Source of the DNA: Polytrichum commune
Taxonomy: Eukaryota > Streptophyta > Polytrichopsida > Polytrichales > Polytrichaceae
Direction: 5' to 3'
NCBI GenBank assembly: GCA_950295325.1
Contig: OX485809.1
Span: forward strand, 7,192,001 to 7,256,000
DNA length: 64,000 nucleotides
The notes under the pieces were generated by a model that did no database searches, had not been told where the DNA came from, and worked only from the letters and a program-made list of their open reading frames with translations. How positions within the stretch are numbered: the first letter of the stretch is position 1; the number at the start of each line of letters is the position of its first letter. Shown piece after piece: positions 38,601 to 51,800 of this stretch. Both the position numbers and the translations under genes were made by a program.

Positions 38601-41544
38601 GCTGAACAACACCACTAATGGTTCTCTTGGAAGTTCATTCAATTGCAAGAATGTACATGGAACTACAGTACCCAAAATAACACAAGTAGGAACAAATGCA
38701 GACTGCCCAGTACATTTGTTTGCAAGTCAAACAAAATTGATATTCACCCCAGTATACAAGACCATGTGTATCGTTCACAGTTAGCTCCTAATTAGAATAA
38801 AAGAACAGAGCACTTACGGTCCAATAGATCCTGAAAAATAGGCCATGAAGTCATCCAAGAAAACACTTTTGAGTGCTAGAAGCCCATAGAGCACTGCCAA
38901 GTAGACATGCTGCAAGATTCCACCAGCAACGAAGATTAAATGGATTGAATGAATTAACTATCTTTAGTCTGTACCTATGGATCTTCAGGAAACAAACCTC
39001 AGCTCTGAGATCCAGAAACACTTGACACACAGAGATGTGACGAAAACTACCCGTGCCTGCTCTATACAGAATTTAAAAATATTATGCTTCAACAAATTAC
39101 CTGATAAGCGTGATACCACTGTTTAGGTTGTGTGGACGCCACCCTCCTCACATCAGGATCTTTAACACCTGCACATTGAGGTTTCATGTCTATGAGTTGC
39201 AAACTATAGTCTCCCACACAGTGAGGTCATAAAAAGCAAAGAACCATACTGATCCTCCAGTGGGAAGAAACCAAATTGTGCAGAACAATTACAGGACATG
39301 GCGTGTGATGTGCTGTATAAGGAGCATCTTAGAACCTGTTTTACAAGCAACTAGTAAAGTGCAATCTGGTTCGACACAAGATAATAGTTTTTTGCCACTT
39401 TTGCCACATGTTATATCCACATTGGTCAAGACCGTGTTAAATCCAGTATGGAAATTAGCTTTCAGCACTCAGAGTGTTAAGCCAGACAGCACCCTATGGT
39501 ACTTCTATGGAAGGATAATCTGCAAGATGCATACTCATCCATAAAATAAGCTGGGAATATAATTTACAAACTTACGGATATCAGGGTCATAGTTATCAAC
39601 ATTGGTGAATGAATGGTGTCCCACAACATGCTGCTGCCTCCACATGAAGCTGTAAGCGTAACAAGAGCATTACAATGAGTAAAATTATGGCTTCATCACA
39701 TCAGGAAAATCCCAGCCAGCCAGAACATACATCCTATCCCATAACAAAATTTCAATTTTCTAAATCTCCATATAGTTCCAATCTATGTGCAAAACAATGG
39801 GATGAGATTTACCTGCTCGCACCAACAAGATCCAAAGAAGCTCCCATAATGTATCCCAGATCACACCAAGTGGAATATGCCCCTGTTGAGTATAATTTAA
39901 CCACCAGAGGTTAATGGAGGACAATCTCATGCAGTTCCAAAATGTAAGCATACATTGTACAGGTTATGTATTACAGAATGAAACAGGGTTTCTTGCTTTC
40001 AGGGGCTAATATGCACAGCTGGAGAAAAACCTTCCAATCAAAACATACATGCCAAAATACAAATTTTCATTCTGAGCACTTATAAGAGACAACAGAATGC
40101 AAGGAATGGAGAAACTAATCAGTACATATGACCATATGAACCAAGACAAAAGAGACAACTTACCATGATTACCATCATGTTGTATGGAAACCCCAACTTC
40201 TCCTGCAAAGAAGCCCATGCCAATTGCAAAGCCCAAAGAAAGGAGAAGGCTAGTCGACCAAAAGAATGCCATGTAGTAACACAAAAAGTAGCTACCAATA
40301 ATGACCAAGGATTTCAGGAGCATGTGCGGATGCACTCGGGGGTTTATCTGCGCAGTACACAAAAAAACAACAGAACCAGGTTTATTTGAGCATCCTTTAA
40401 ACAAACTCCTGCAAGTACAACATGACACTAAAGATAGTTAAATTGATTTGGTTGAAGACCGGTACACCTCTAGTTTCAGTCACATATGTACCCTTCACAT
40501 AAAAACCAGTACCAAATTGCACTCGACTCTGTGATGCCTATTTGGATTGTTGGATCATTTCAAACATTTCTGTGACTCGCACCAACCTTTCTTTTTTTGA
40601 AGTATGCCTCCACCCGTTGCTTGATAACCATATAAAAGTCTTCTTGAGCAGCATCCTTATACTCAAGATGGGCGGACTTGAATTTTTCATCATCGATGGA
40701 CAATTTCAGCTCTCCAATACAGTAATTCGCCAGCATTTTCCTGCAGACATCACCCATCCCAGAAACTGAGATACAAGTGAAGATCCCCCTGAACTACAAT
40801 CCCTTGCCTACCAACCAAGTTCCAAACAATTGTCTATTCAAAAAACACATCTGGCTACAAGCACTCCAAAATGGATTGACAGACCCATTATATGCAACAA
40901 TCACGTAGAACTATACATCAAAATAATCACCTGACATAGAGTGGATGGTACGAGTCAAATAGCTGAGTGCAATCCTGCCCTGCTTTGACATAGATGAGGC
41001 TGCCTCCTGGATGTCTGGGAACCCTGAAACAGGCAACAATCTTCCAGCATAGGTACCCATCTGCCAGGCGGCAATTTTGCAACTCATCCATCTACTATTT
41101 CCACAACACAAAGAAAAAATAAATGCAGACTTGCAAGGAAAGCACCGCATAGGGATAGCTTCAATATTGACTACAAAGGGAGAAATGTTGCATTGGCCCC
41201 CCAAGTATTGCACTGACTCTAGAAACTCAACCCTATCGGTTGCCTCCTCCATAGCCAACACGCCAATTTGCAATTGGCAGGTTCAGTCATTCCACAAGTT
41301 CAATACAACCTGTTCTGACATTACAATAAATCCCCTCCTAAAGTTATCAGGGCTTGGGTCTGTACCATCTGGTGACATCGTAAACTTTGCCCCAAATCAC
41401 GAGCCAGCAATCCGTGGGGCTGCTGTGGTGGCTGACATCTTCAAGAGTGTATTTCTCCAAGACAGGGGCCCCTGTGGCGGAAGTATGCAACATCACTTCC
41501 TCCGAAGGTAGATACTCACCAACATCCGATGAATGGGGCGCCAT
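35674..41544 (-). CDS. Delta-5 front-end acyl-lipid desaturase with N-terminal cytochrome b5 domain
   Basis: The product should introduce the delta-5 double bond into C20 acyl chains (dihomo-gamma-linolenate to arachidonate) in the ER membrane. Exons in gene order: 41544-41366, 41023-40931, 40740-40587, 40347-40164, 39882-39813, 39649-39576, 39168-39101, 38909-38818, 38463-38319, 38149-38024, 36847-36776, 36585-36475, 35748-35674. Phases close throughout and give 480 aa, the usual length. Residues 40-115 are a cytochrome b5 domain with HPGG at 64-67. The three histidine boxes are HDGNH (199-203), HVVGHH (234-239) and QIEHH (419-423, split by the last-but-two intron); Gln in the third box is diagnostic of front-end desaturases. 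Stretches such as EVGVSIQHDGNHG, KMTPLEFNIFF and the C-terminal FRLDG match moss delta-5 enzymes as I recall them. Regiochemistry (delta-5 against delta-6 or delta-8) is inferred from sequence. Confidence 0.93.
36280..36332. repeat. Short tandem TATCTCACATTTTA repeat
   Basis: Three close copies of TATCTCACAT(T)TTA lie in a desaturase intron. It is a local simple repeat without further significance. Confidence 0.6.
37140..37690. repeat. Tandem array with internal inverted arms in a desaturase intron
   Basis: Four units start with an AAAGGTTGAAC or AAAGGTTAAAC block at about 37153, 37302, 37438 and 37555. Each continues with a TCAACCTTT(T/C)CAAAA block in inverted orientation and ends in GG(G)ACATTAATTCATATGC or a variant. 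Each unit can therefore fold into a hairpin. The GGTGGCACAGTGG in the first unit resembles a Pol III A box, but no B box follows. Confidence 0.75.
39353..39490. repeat. Dispersed repeat shared with 49320-49455
   Basis: Shared in the same order: CTG(T/G)TTCGACACAA or a variant, TTTTTGCC, CACATGT(T/C)ATA(T/C)CCACAT, TCAAGACCGTGTT, TTAGC, CACTCA(G/A)AGTGTT and AGACAGCACCC or a variant. One copy lies in a desaturase intron, the other in an aldehyde oxidase intron. The family is unnamed. Confidence 0.65.
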
Positions 41545-42150
41545 GGCATGTACCTAACCCTGCAAGAAGCACATGAAAACAACATCATCATCATCATCTT
41601 CAGCATAGCCAAGCAAACCAACCAGGCCTTCAGAAATTTGACATCACAGTTCGTAGACACACATCTTAGTCCACATAGTGTGTCCACCGAGTCCTGGATT
41701 CTACACCTTAACCTATTTTGCCAAAACTGCAAACCTCCTCACCTACTGCAAAATTCTTATCGGTCCCCTCAATACACAGGGGCTGATCCCTAGCCCAAGT
41801 CCACCATAATCAGCGGAATTCCACATGGATCAAACGTTCCCATGTACGCCAATGCCGGACAAAGGACCCCAGTCTATACAATCAGCTCCATCTCCCTCCG
41901 AGGCTACTTCCACCGAAAAGATAAACTCTGACCTAAACCTCACATTTTCCACATTCTTGAAGTTAAAAAAGCTACAAGTTCCGCATACCCCCGGGTACAG
42001 CCCTCACCAGCAATGACGACACCACCATCGTCTCTCGAGTACCAATGTGCGAGACCTACAACTCAAATCTTTGCAAAAACCAAACACAAACACACTGTAC
42101 CAAATCCTGCGTGCTAATGCAATAGGGGAGACGAAATCAAGATCCCAATC
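41545..42150. other. Desaturase promoter/leader region
   Basis: It presumably holds the desaturase promoter and leader on the minus strand. No TATA box or known element stands out, and no gene is supported. Confidence 0.4.
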
Positions 42151-42163
42151 GAACCTGAAGCAG

Positions 42164-42187
42164 CAACCGACCGACCGACCGACCGAC
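42164..42187. repeat. (GACC)n microsatellite
   Basis: About five to six GACC/GACC-shifted units in a row. A (CTAC)n tract of similar length lies at about 42850-42868. Confidence 0.8.
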
Positions 42188-42465
42188 CTCCCCTGGAGAT
42201 CGATCAATGGGGCCACTCCTCCCACCTCCGCAATCACCACATCCAATCGACAGCACACCTACCCACAATGCCGTCACCAACAACTCCCCCCCCGATGATT
42301 GTTCGGAAGAAAATAGCACACCACGGAATCCCAAGGGCCCCGCACCAAACTCCTTCCCCCGGCGCCCCCGATTGATTCCAGAGGAACGCAAAAAAGCTGC
42401 AAAATCTGGCCCGGATATTTATTTTCCCCTTTCCTTTTTAACACAGCATTGCATCGGTGGCTTCC

Positions 42466-42657
42466 AATCGGCCTTACATTCGCGGACATGCGATGCCGCA
42501 CCCTGGGTGCAACACCTCCATACCCGGAGATACCCTGTCATCAACGGCAGGGTATCTTCCCAATCCACGAGTGCACCTCCCTCGTTGATAACGACGCCTT
42601 CCCACCCGTGAGGTGATACCCTGATCAGAGTCCGGGTATGTAAGGCCGGTTGTGCTA
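42466..42657. repeat. GC-rich nested inverted repeat
   Basis: The outer arms are CGGCCTTACATTCGCGGAC (about 42470) and GTCCGGGTATGTAAGGCCGG (about 42630). Inside, CCCGGAGATACCCTG is followed by CAGGGTATC (hairpin, 42524-42557) and GATACCCTG again at about 42615. The local composition is much more GC-rich than the surroundings. It may be a foldback element; a 134-codon minus frame crosses it but resembles nothing known to me. Confidence 0.6.
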
Positions 42658-43629
42658 CGTAATCGGGAAGGTACACGCCCTTGTATATCGAGAACCGCCT
42701 CTGTCCCAGCCAATCCTGGGAGGCGTAGAACCCGAGTGGCGAGGTGGGTCTGTAGGAAGGGTGGTTAAAGCGTATGGCAGCGGCTGCATGGTAACATGAG
42801 CTCAGGTACAAAAGATCATGCACTATATGATGATTAGGGGGGGGATGTACCTACCTACCTACCTACCTAGTAGTGCCCATTGTGGGTGATAGGTGCACCG
42901 ATACATGGACAATTCTAGGACTTCACACGGGCTTGGTGGTGGGCCCAGTGGGCCCAATTGGCATTTCAATACGGTTTTTGGCACCTCGGAGCCGGATGTC
43001 ATAACATACCGCAAGGCTAGTTCACACCAAGTCCTAAGGTTCCCAAGTCACTTGAGGCCAATCCGTGCAATCTCAATCGTTGAGATCATGAAAGTTGGGA
43101 CTTGACTTATCACGTCGCATGGGGTCTCAAGTCATAAGTCTCCAAGTATGACACGGAGGCTGACATGGTAACGTTCTTTGGAGGCGAGGCTTGGGACTTG
43201 TGTTGAGAGTTGGGTTGAGCACAAAGCTAAGTTAGGCCCAACTCACATCAAACGTTCCGCAAATATTTATGTATAAAATATCAAGAGCGTACTTTAATGA
43301 TAATACGTCGTAGTTTAATGGTTTCTTGAGGTTCAGAGGTTGGGGCATGGCCTCCGTGTTGGGACTTGCTAACATGAGTGGGACTTGGGGTTTGAGATCC
43401 CGTGTGAACCAACCTTGAGTCTCATGTTTGCCCTTTCTAAATAAAAGAAATGCCATGTTCATTTCATGGGGACCTTGTCACGACACTATCAAGACTTAGG
43501 TCATTGGTTGTTTGAGAACCGAAGCATGTGTTGTTCCTAATCCTTGGTCATATTATTCGCTTGATTTAGAGTACGTCATAAGTAGGGCTCAACAATGTTA
43601 CAGTAAGTTAAGTAAACCTTCTCAAATAT

Positions 43630-43870
43630 TATATTCCCTACACTCACTTCTCATAGGATAGGAAACACGCAATGTGTGAGAGATGATTAGTAATTTCAAA
43701 TTGTGTACTTAGCCATTTTCCTTGTAGTCTACAAAGCTCAAATGAACAAGTATCTTATTTATTCTTAAAATGAAGATCCTTGAGCTCATTAAATGGTCAT
43801 ATACACCCAACACACACACACACACACACGATTATTCTCAATATGGAGCTTAGAATGGCTGACAAAACTT
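43630..43870. repeat. Dispersed repeat family, copy at 43.6 kb
   Basis: Shared with 46260-46450, 51900-52240, 52960-53300 and in part 14750-14885. Common words: CACTTCT(T/C), GATGATTAG, TCAAA(T/C), CTTATTTAT, GAAGAT, CTCATTAAATGGTCATATA, and GAGCTTAGAATGGCT. An (AC)n run follows the GGTCATATA block in this copy. Confidence 0.65.
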
Positions 43871-44102
43871 GAGCCTATAAATTAGTCATTGCATGCCATG
43901 TAGGACTCTATGTAAGTTTTGACTCATTCAAATAACCTTGATCTCTTGACGATGATGATGAAGAAGGAGGGGCTTCCAATCACCACCAACGATTATTAAA
44001 TTTAATGTACTTTAATGGTTGTGATATTGTTGTTATACTCAAACATGTAGTTGAATATTGAGCTTACGGTGCATGGATAGTAGAAAAATATCTATCTTTA
44101 TG

Positions 44103-44678
44103 GACTACACTGAATATTGTATTTAGTATCACTTACTATTTGGAGTTACACAATGCTATATCTTATTTTATTAGTGTAAAAACATTTTGTTTATCAAGTA
44201 GAGATGTTAATGTCTCATCATGTCCAAACAATCAATATGACATTTGTTGGGGGGAAAAATGAGATACAAAATAAATATTTATAGCATTGCATAATCCAAC
44301 TACACTAAACATCATATTAAGTATCACTGATTCTAATTGTCTTGCTCAATACTAATTGTAAACCACGATGTAGTGTCACCAACACTAAATGTTAACCCAA
44401 CATTATTTGTCATTCCTTGTAAAGCATTTTGGGCAGATTGTAGATTTACAATGTTGCAATTACGATCACTTACCAAGTGATTTTTCATCCAAGTCCATGA
44501 TAATATCTCATAACCCATTGCTGACTAGAGAAGGGTAGGGTTTTGGCCAATGGATGAACTCGTCCATCATCCATGCCCATATTTGTTCACTTATTCATAA
44601 GAGGCGTCATCCAAGAAGTGTTACCATAGTGACATAAAACACCATACAACACTAAATAACATATTTAGTGTAGTATGC
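44103..44678. mobile_element. MITE-like element with ACACTAAATA inverted termini
   Basis: The left end CTACACTGAATATTGTATTTAG at about 44105 is inversely repeated by AATAACATATTTAGTGTAG ending at about 44676. A similar internal block (CTACACTAAACATCATATT) lies at about 44299. The same terminal type ends the nested element at 61152-61475. No coding capacity. Confidence 0.5.
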
Positions 44679-44977
44679 TACACTCAATACAAAAATGTTG
44701 AGTGAACCACATAATGGCCATGTACAAAGGGCATTATGGCGTAAAGCATTGTGGAGCAGGCTATAATGCATTGTCACCTCAAAAGAGTGGATTTTGCTAA
44801 ATAATGAACAAATTTTAAAGAACGGAATAAATAACCAGGCTTTTTATGGGAACATAACCAGTTTGTGCATGTCCAAAAACCAAATGTTATGGATGAAATG
44901 CTCTCCACATGGATAGAAAAGCTCGAGGGAGGTGTTGGAAGGGCTCTCCACACATGGATGAAAAGTCATGGTCATGG

Positions 44978-45702
44978 TACAATCTAACCTCATTAATACG
45001 ACACTCGTTTATACAACACCCTCGATATTACGACACATTTTCACAAAACCAAACTTTTAAGTTCAAAACTCCCTCTTTTATACGACTACGGCACTCGATG
45101 ATGCGACATTTAGAATCTCCGTGTTGTCATATTAAAGGGGTAGTTAATGCTAAAATTCCTTTCATCTATGTCATGTACATCTATAATACATCCATTTTCA
45201 CTTGGGCACTACTCAGGAACTTCACTTATCATTGGGAACTTGATGATAATTAGGGTTACTAGTGTAGAATGGACATGGTTAGGGTTAGAGTGGCCTCCTA
45301 CCTTGTATGTTGCTATACATCATGCATCTAGTTTCTTATTAGAGAACTCTTCATACTTTGGGGTTAATGAAATGATTAGTTTCAAAAGTTAGTAGGGAAT
45401 TTAGATAAGATGACAATTGCTAACTTGGGCAAGCAACACCAAAGATCTTTGGACTCCTATTTCAAGAGTTCTTGAGAACATTTGTATTCGTTTGGAGCTC
45501 TAAGTTATTATTTTCATACCACCTATATTGCTTAAACTCGTTGTGTATATTTTTAAGCTCATATTACTCATGTTTTCATATTCTCTCAATAATGCGACAA
45601 CTTTACGCCACTTCTCATATTAATGAGAAGACAACACCTCGATAATACGACTTCTTTTGTGTTTCCCAAAATGTATCATACTAAAGAGGGAGAACAGTGT
45701 TA
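44978..45702. mobile_element. Pogo/Emigrant-like MITE
   Basis: The left end CAATCTAACCTCATTAATACGACA (first 20 bases start at 44980) is roughly inversely repeated by the right end, ACTAAAGAGGGAGAACAGTG at about 45680-45700. TA flanks both sides. Internal CTCGATATTACGACA and CTCGATAATACGAC blocks repeat the subterminal motif, as in pogo-type Tc1/mariner elements. It has no transposase frame. Boundaries are approximate. Confidence 0.45.
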
Positions 45703-45820
45703 AAGATATACATACTAGATCGGACAGTATACAAGCAGCGAGGTTTATGGTGTAAAGATACACAAATGTAAACTTCATATGCTGGATTGGCAAGTAAGTT
45801 GAGCCTAATATTCAGTATTT

Positions 45821-48800
45821 TCAGGCATTCTTGCCATGATGATGTGTAGGGGCTGCTGTTGTTGCCAGAGACTGTAAGTGACGCTCCACGTTGTCGAAGC
45901 CACAGAGTTTCTTGACTTTGTCCATGGTTGCCGGCTGGTCGAATTGAAAGGTGTCGTGCTCCAAAGTGCCTCCCAAATAATCTTTGCGAGCTGCAATTAT
46001 CGCACTCCGGATTGCAGAGAAAACTGAGCTTGCGTTCAGAAGGGGAGGCTCACCTGACGCTGCCACATTCAATGTCACAGCCAACTTGCGATTACACTTG
46101 AGAAGATATTGACACAAACACATTGTATGGTTTGATCATTCACTTGATACAGTGATACGAATTGCACACATAAGGTTACCTTCTTCCAATTACCCTGAAC
46201 ACGCACTTAGTACAACTTGACGACAAGCAATCCAGATTGAGGTCATAGCCATTTATCTCGTAGAAAAGTCAGTGCTCATATGGATTTCTTATTCATGATA
46301 GAAGTGAAGATTTTCTTTCTTCTTAGATGATCATATGGGTCCTCGTATTTATGTTGATAGTTGAACTTAGAATAGTTTGATAGAACGAACATTTGAGCAC
46401 ATTGTTCAATCTCTGTTAAACACGTGTCCTTTGGTCTTTGAGCATTGCGCATATTACACTTTCTCAAACTATTGAAATGCCGAGGAATGCTCAAGCTCTC
46501 AATAGTTTTAGTGTGGGATGAAAGCCAGTCATATCCAAGCATCCAATTCCTAAAACCTGCAAGTTTGAACTCTCAACGTGGATGCTCTAGTGTACAGTGG
46601 GCAGCAGCACTAAGTGCTTGAACCAAGTTGCTACACTGTTATATCTGAATTATTGTCGGCCACACTATACATCATCGACCAGCAACAATGAAGACTAATT
46701 ATCGTGGGCCACATTATTTTTCTAGTATCACCTATTCCTACTGAAGTCCATTATCATGCACTACATGATTTACCATGAATGTAGATATAATTTGGGTCAG
46801 TGTTGTTTTAACATAAAAATTAGTCATTACTACAACAAGAGCTTTGGTAATTTGCAACAAGGCAACAAATCGATTTTGAAGAGTTCATATATTTTCTGCA
46901 GCCCACTATGCAAACACATCAAGTCTAGTGCCACACTAAATCAGATATTCAATGTAGCTTCCTACCTTTGGAAGAGAGGATCCGCTTCTTGTTCACGGGG
47001 CTGTTGAACAGCTCCACATTGAAACGCTGGGGAATAAGGTCCATGGTGGGTGGCTTGTATGTCCAAGTACCATCAGATACAACCTTCCCTTTGGAATCCA
47101 GAACAATTTCCTCCGTAAGGAAGAACCCGATGCCAAACACGAAACATCCCTCTACCTGCAAAATACTCATGACAACAAGCTTTATTTCTTGAGAGTTATT
47201 ACAGTTTGTAAAAGGGTTTAAGGATGAACTTGACTATCCTCTTAAGGAAGTCCTACTAAGGGAACGTGCAGCGGGGGGTTGTTATTACAGGATACGTGAC
47301 GATTTGTATGTACCCCCAACAATTATTGATATAATATTTTATATGATGTATGGAATTGATACCATAGTTTAACACTACCTATTCAAAAGAGGAAGTGAAA
47401 ATGAGGTCACCTGCGGCAACAGTGATTGGATGTACATGGTGGTATTTGAGTCTAGGTCATTTATATACGCTCAAAACTCCCTGTAATTCATTCTACATAT
47501 ATATTTAAATATGCTCTGATTGGAGTAATCCATGTCTACTGATGCATATGATAGATGGGCTTATTTTGGATAGGTTCACTTTTGACACTTATAGCTAAAA
47601 AATCAAGACTTACTCTTGAACCCCTCTGAATAACGTCTTGACCCTTAAAATTTTGACAATATATCCTGAAGTCAATAAATGGAAGACTTTCAAAGAGATA
47701 AATAACATCAACTGATTGCCAAATTTAAAGTGTGTTGTGGGTCACCTGGCCTATGTCCACAGCAGGGTTTAAGCTTTTCCCGCTGTCGTGGATGATGTCC
47801 ACAGCTAGAATCCTTGTTGCACCTGTCAAAGTGTTTATTTCCACCTACAAACCCAGCCAATCCATGAGTTGTCATATTTAGCAAATAGAAGAAGAATGTT
47901 TCGCTCAACTATCAGACCAAAATTCAACTTGAGGTATGCACAATAAAATTCCGATTAGATGCCTACCTGTTCAAAGAACATGGAAGTTAAAACAACTTCA
48001 CACAGAAATCCATGAGTACCAAATTTTTGATAGGGTAATTGGCATAGTCAGAAGCATGTACACAGATGTGTGCAATTAAGTTGACTCATGCTAATTTATC
48101 GACATGCCACACTATTTTGGATATTTATTAAGGTGACAAAAGACATGATTTTTTTATTTTTTTTTAAGTGGTTGCCATAAGGTAAATAAACAAAGTTACA
48201 AGTCTTTGTGATACAGTTTTGTTGCAGGTAATTTGCAAACTATTCACAAAGTCAACCTAATTGCACATATCAGAGTAGATAGGAAATAATTAGCACACAG
48301 ATGGTTAATTCGAATTTTCCCCTAATTCCGACATGTACATGCCACAGGAACTTGTAAAATGAATTCTCACCTCACTTAATGCTGACCCGTAGATAAGGTA
48401 GGATGCCGAAGGTGGAGACCACTGTTCATGGGATTGCAAATCAATACCCATATCTCTTGCCTGTACACAACATGTCAATTAACAGTGGAGTTATTCGTAA
48501 AGTCTTGGCATCAAACTCCACTTGAGTTGGCTAAAAATTGACTTTGAGAGCTTATGTTTTCTTGATGCTTAAATTATCATGTTCAAAGAGTGGTGTTGGG
48601 CTATCAAAAACCGGCATTCTAGATTGTCCTATTAGGATGGGTGGGTCAAACTAGCCTTGCATAGGCCAATCCAGGATTTAGGTCGGCAAGTCCCATGGGC
48701 GTATCCTATTTTAGAACCTACAATTCTCTCAAATTTTGGGATGACAAGATTACCCAACTTTCAAAATAGGCTCCAACACATCACGAGCTAATGAGCTCTT

Positions 48801-51800
48801 AATAGAAAGTTCTCTCAAAGAAGGATCAAACCCACAGTTTTGTCCCTCTTTGAGGGACTTTACAAATAACTCTTTTATTCAGCTTATTCCTATCAGTCAT
48901 TAATGAGACATAATACTGGATTAGACATGTATAATTATTGCAACCTTGCAAGGGTTCAAATTTGGATTCACCAAACGCTTGAGCTGGAAAAGGATGGGTA
49001 CCTTTAAGCAAAGAGTTGGCCACGGAACTTTTCCATCAGGTTGTGCCTTTGTAAGGCTCTCTTTGATGGGCAGCAAACGCTCAACTAACACAGCACATGC
49101 CTTCAACGCAGCTTGACATGCGCCCTCAGATGTTGTGCTTCCACCATCAACTCTTGTGTTAGGCAAACTGAAAGTATCGCTTTGGAGAATCCGAATTTTG
49201 TCGAGCATGTCCATACTTTGCTCCTGGCCAACCAAACCTCGTTAACAAGTTGAGATGCGAGTGTCAACACCCTTATGCAAGAATTCATTTTAAAACTAGG
49301 ACACTTACTACCTGTAGAGTGCTGTCTGATTCAACACAAAGTAATTGATTTTTGGCATAACTTGTGCACATGTCATACCCACATTTGTCATGATCATGTT
49401 CAATCCAACGTGGATATTAGCATTCGGCACTCAAAGTGTTGAAGCAGATAGCACCCTTGCAGTTTTCCTTTAACAGTTCCAGAATGGTGAGGATCAAGGA
49501 TGGAAAACAAGATGCCTATACTCCAAACCCTGAACCTGAACTCAAAGTCCAAGAGGTAGCTCAACACCAAACCTATGACCACCCAATGTAGGGGGGGGGG
49601 GGTCGTTTTAGAACACAAATCTAGGACTTCCAAGGAATTTCTCATTTATGAGAGTTTTAATGAATGAGAGATCCTTGGAGGTTGTAGGTTTGCATGCTCA
49701 TAGGTTCTGTGTCGGTGTTGGGTTGAGCTACCTCAACGACTTTGATTTTAGGATTTTAGGTGTGGGGTTTAGGTATCCTGTTTACCATCCTTGATCCAAG
49801 GACCTCTCATTTATAAGAGTTTTAATGAATGAGAGATCCTTTGAGGTCCTAGGTTTGCGTTCTAAGATGAAACCCTCCCATTGGTGTGGGTGATAAGTTT
49901 AGTGTTGGTGTTTCATTGAGCTACCTGTTAATACACAAAATTCTCAAGATGGATTTGTAGGTGATTACCTTGGTCCAGAGCGAGCTAAGGGAATAAGCCA
50001 CCGCTTGTCGCACTTTCGTATACAATCCCTGCCCCATTTCCACACCCCCAATCTCAACAACGATCGACCCGTCTTGAAAAATGCTCACAGTCGCCGTGCT
50101 ACCCTTGACATCGACCACGTACACGGACGGTGTCATTGCCAAGCCTCGCTTGAGCCACTTATTTTGAGCATTAAACTCTTCAACCTCCTTCTCGCGTTCC
50201 GCCTTCTTCGCACACACCTTGAGCTTGTTCCACATTTGCGCCAACGTGTACCCATCAGCTTCACCCAATTCTTTGCCGTAAAAAAGGCTCAAGGTTTCGG
50301 CTGTATGAAAATTCGCGTCACGCACCTTGTCACTACTCATGCCCAAATACGACGCAACTTGGCCCACGATGCAGTCTGCGATGTACGTCCCTTGGACATC
50401 CCCTGGGGCACGTACATACGTCTTTGGGCCATTGTTCGTCTTGCAAATCGTCAATTTGATGTCAATGCTCCCGTAGTTGTATTTTCGTAAGGAGGTGTTG
50501 ATCGAGCTGAGGTTGAAGGCAGTACCGTTTATATACCAGCCTCCTTCGAGTAGAATCTCCGCTTTCAAGCCCGTGATTTTGCCGGTTTTTGTGAATCCCA
50601 CACTGAACTTTGTCTTGGTAGGGGTGCGGCCACCAATCATTTGCATGTCCGTGTTGCGGTCAAGTGATATTCGCACCGGTCTTCGGAGCTTGTATGCAGC
50701 CAACGCAACTGCACAAGAAATCTGCAAATAAACCAGGTTCGCAATGTGAGATTTATAATAATATAAAAATGCCTTAATACAATGTCCTCAATTTCAATCA
50801 GAGCTTTTGTTGGAGTTGGTCCCTTATGATTTTGTATAGGTTATTTTGCATACAATAGAGTTACCCTTTAATTCAACCGGAGTTTTGGTCGTGAGTTGGT
50901 TCGTTTGCATACAATCATGGAGTCGGTGCAGGGTTGAACAAGGAACTTTTAATATATCGGTTCATTGAGGGCCTCAGTTTGGCATACCAAGAGGTGCTAA
51001 AATGAGTTTGGCCCCAATTAACCCATACAGAATGTTCTTCATTCAAACCTCCACACCGATTCCAAGCATGCCCAAAAAAAATTGCATGCAAAACAACCAA
51101 CTCCGGATCAAATCTTCAATTGAATTAAAGAATAATATCTCTAATGTCTTTTTCACTTGTGGTGCATGCTTGGAGGTAGAGTTTGAATGAAGAGCAACCT
51201 ATTTGGGTTGGTGGAGGGCTAACTTCATCTGTTGGTAAACCAAAAATGAGTTTGACCCTCACTGAACCAATACAAAATGGTCTTCATTCAAACCTCCACA
51301 CCACCTCCAAGGATGCACAGAAAAAACACCGAACATGGAAGGTGTTGTATCCAAAACAACCAACTCCCAACAAGAAGTATCTTTGGATCAAAGGATAAGT
51401 CAACTAAACAATTTAAGTTGGCAACTGACATTCTACTTATAAATTTTTTGGGGGATGAACTGAGCTTGAACCACCACAGCCACCCGTACGCATGTGAGAA
51501 AAAAGTACCTTTAAGTTCTGCAACACTTTGCCACCAAATGCACCACCAAGCCGACGTGTAATGACTCGAATATTATGGAGGGGCAAATTTAGACACATTG
51601 ATATAACCATTTGAACCATATCTGGAGCTTGACATGATGTGTACACATTCATGCAACCATCTTCATCCGGAACTGCCAAAGCTGTTTGTGTCTCCATATA
51701 AAAGTGCTTCTGTGAGTAAGTCCGGACCTGCATGTACATTGAGCACAGGCTTCTTGAGTATTTAAAAGTGAAGGACCTATAAGGAACATGTTCAAGAAAA

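Noticed and set aside
42419..42823. 134-codon minus frame as a gene
   Set aside because: It overlaps an inverted repeat, has no recognisable domain and no supported splice context.
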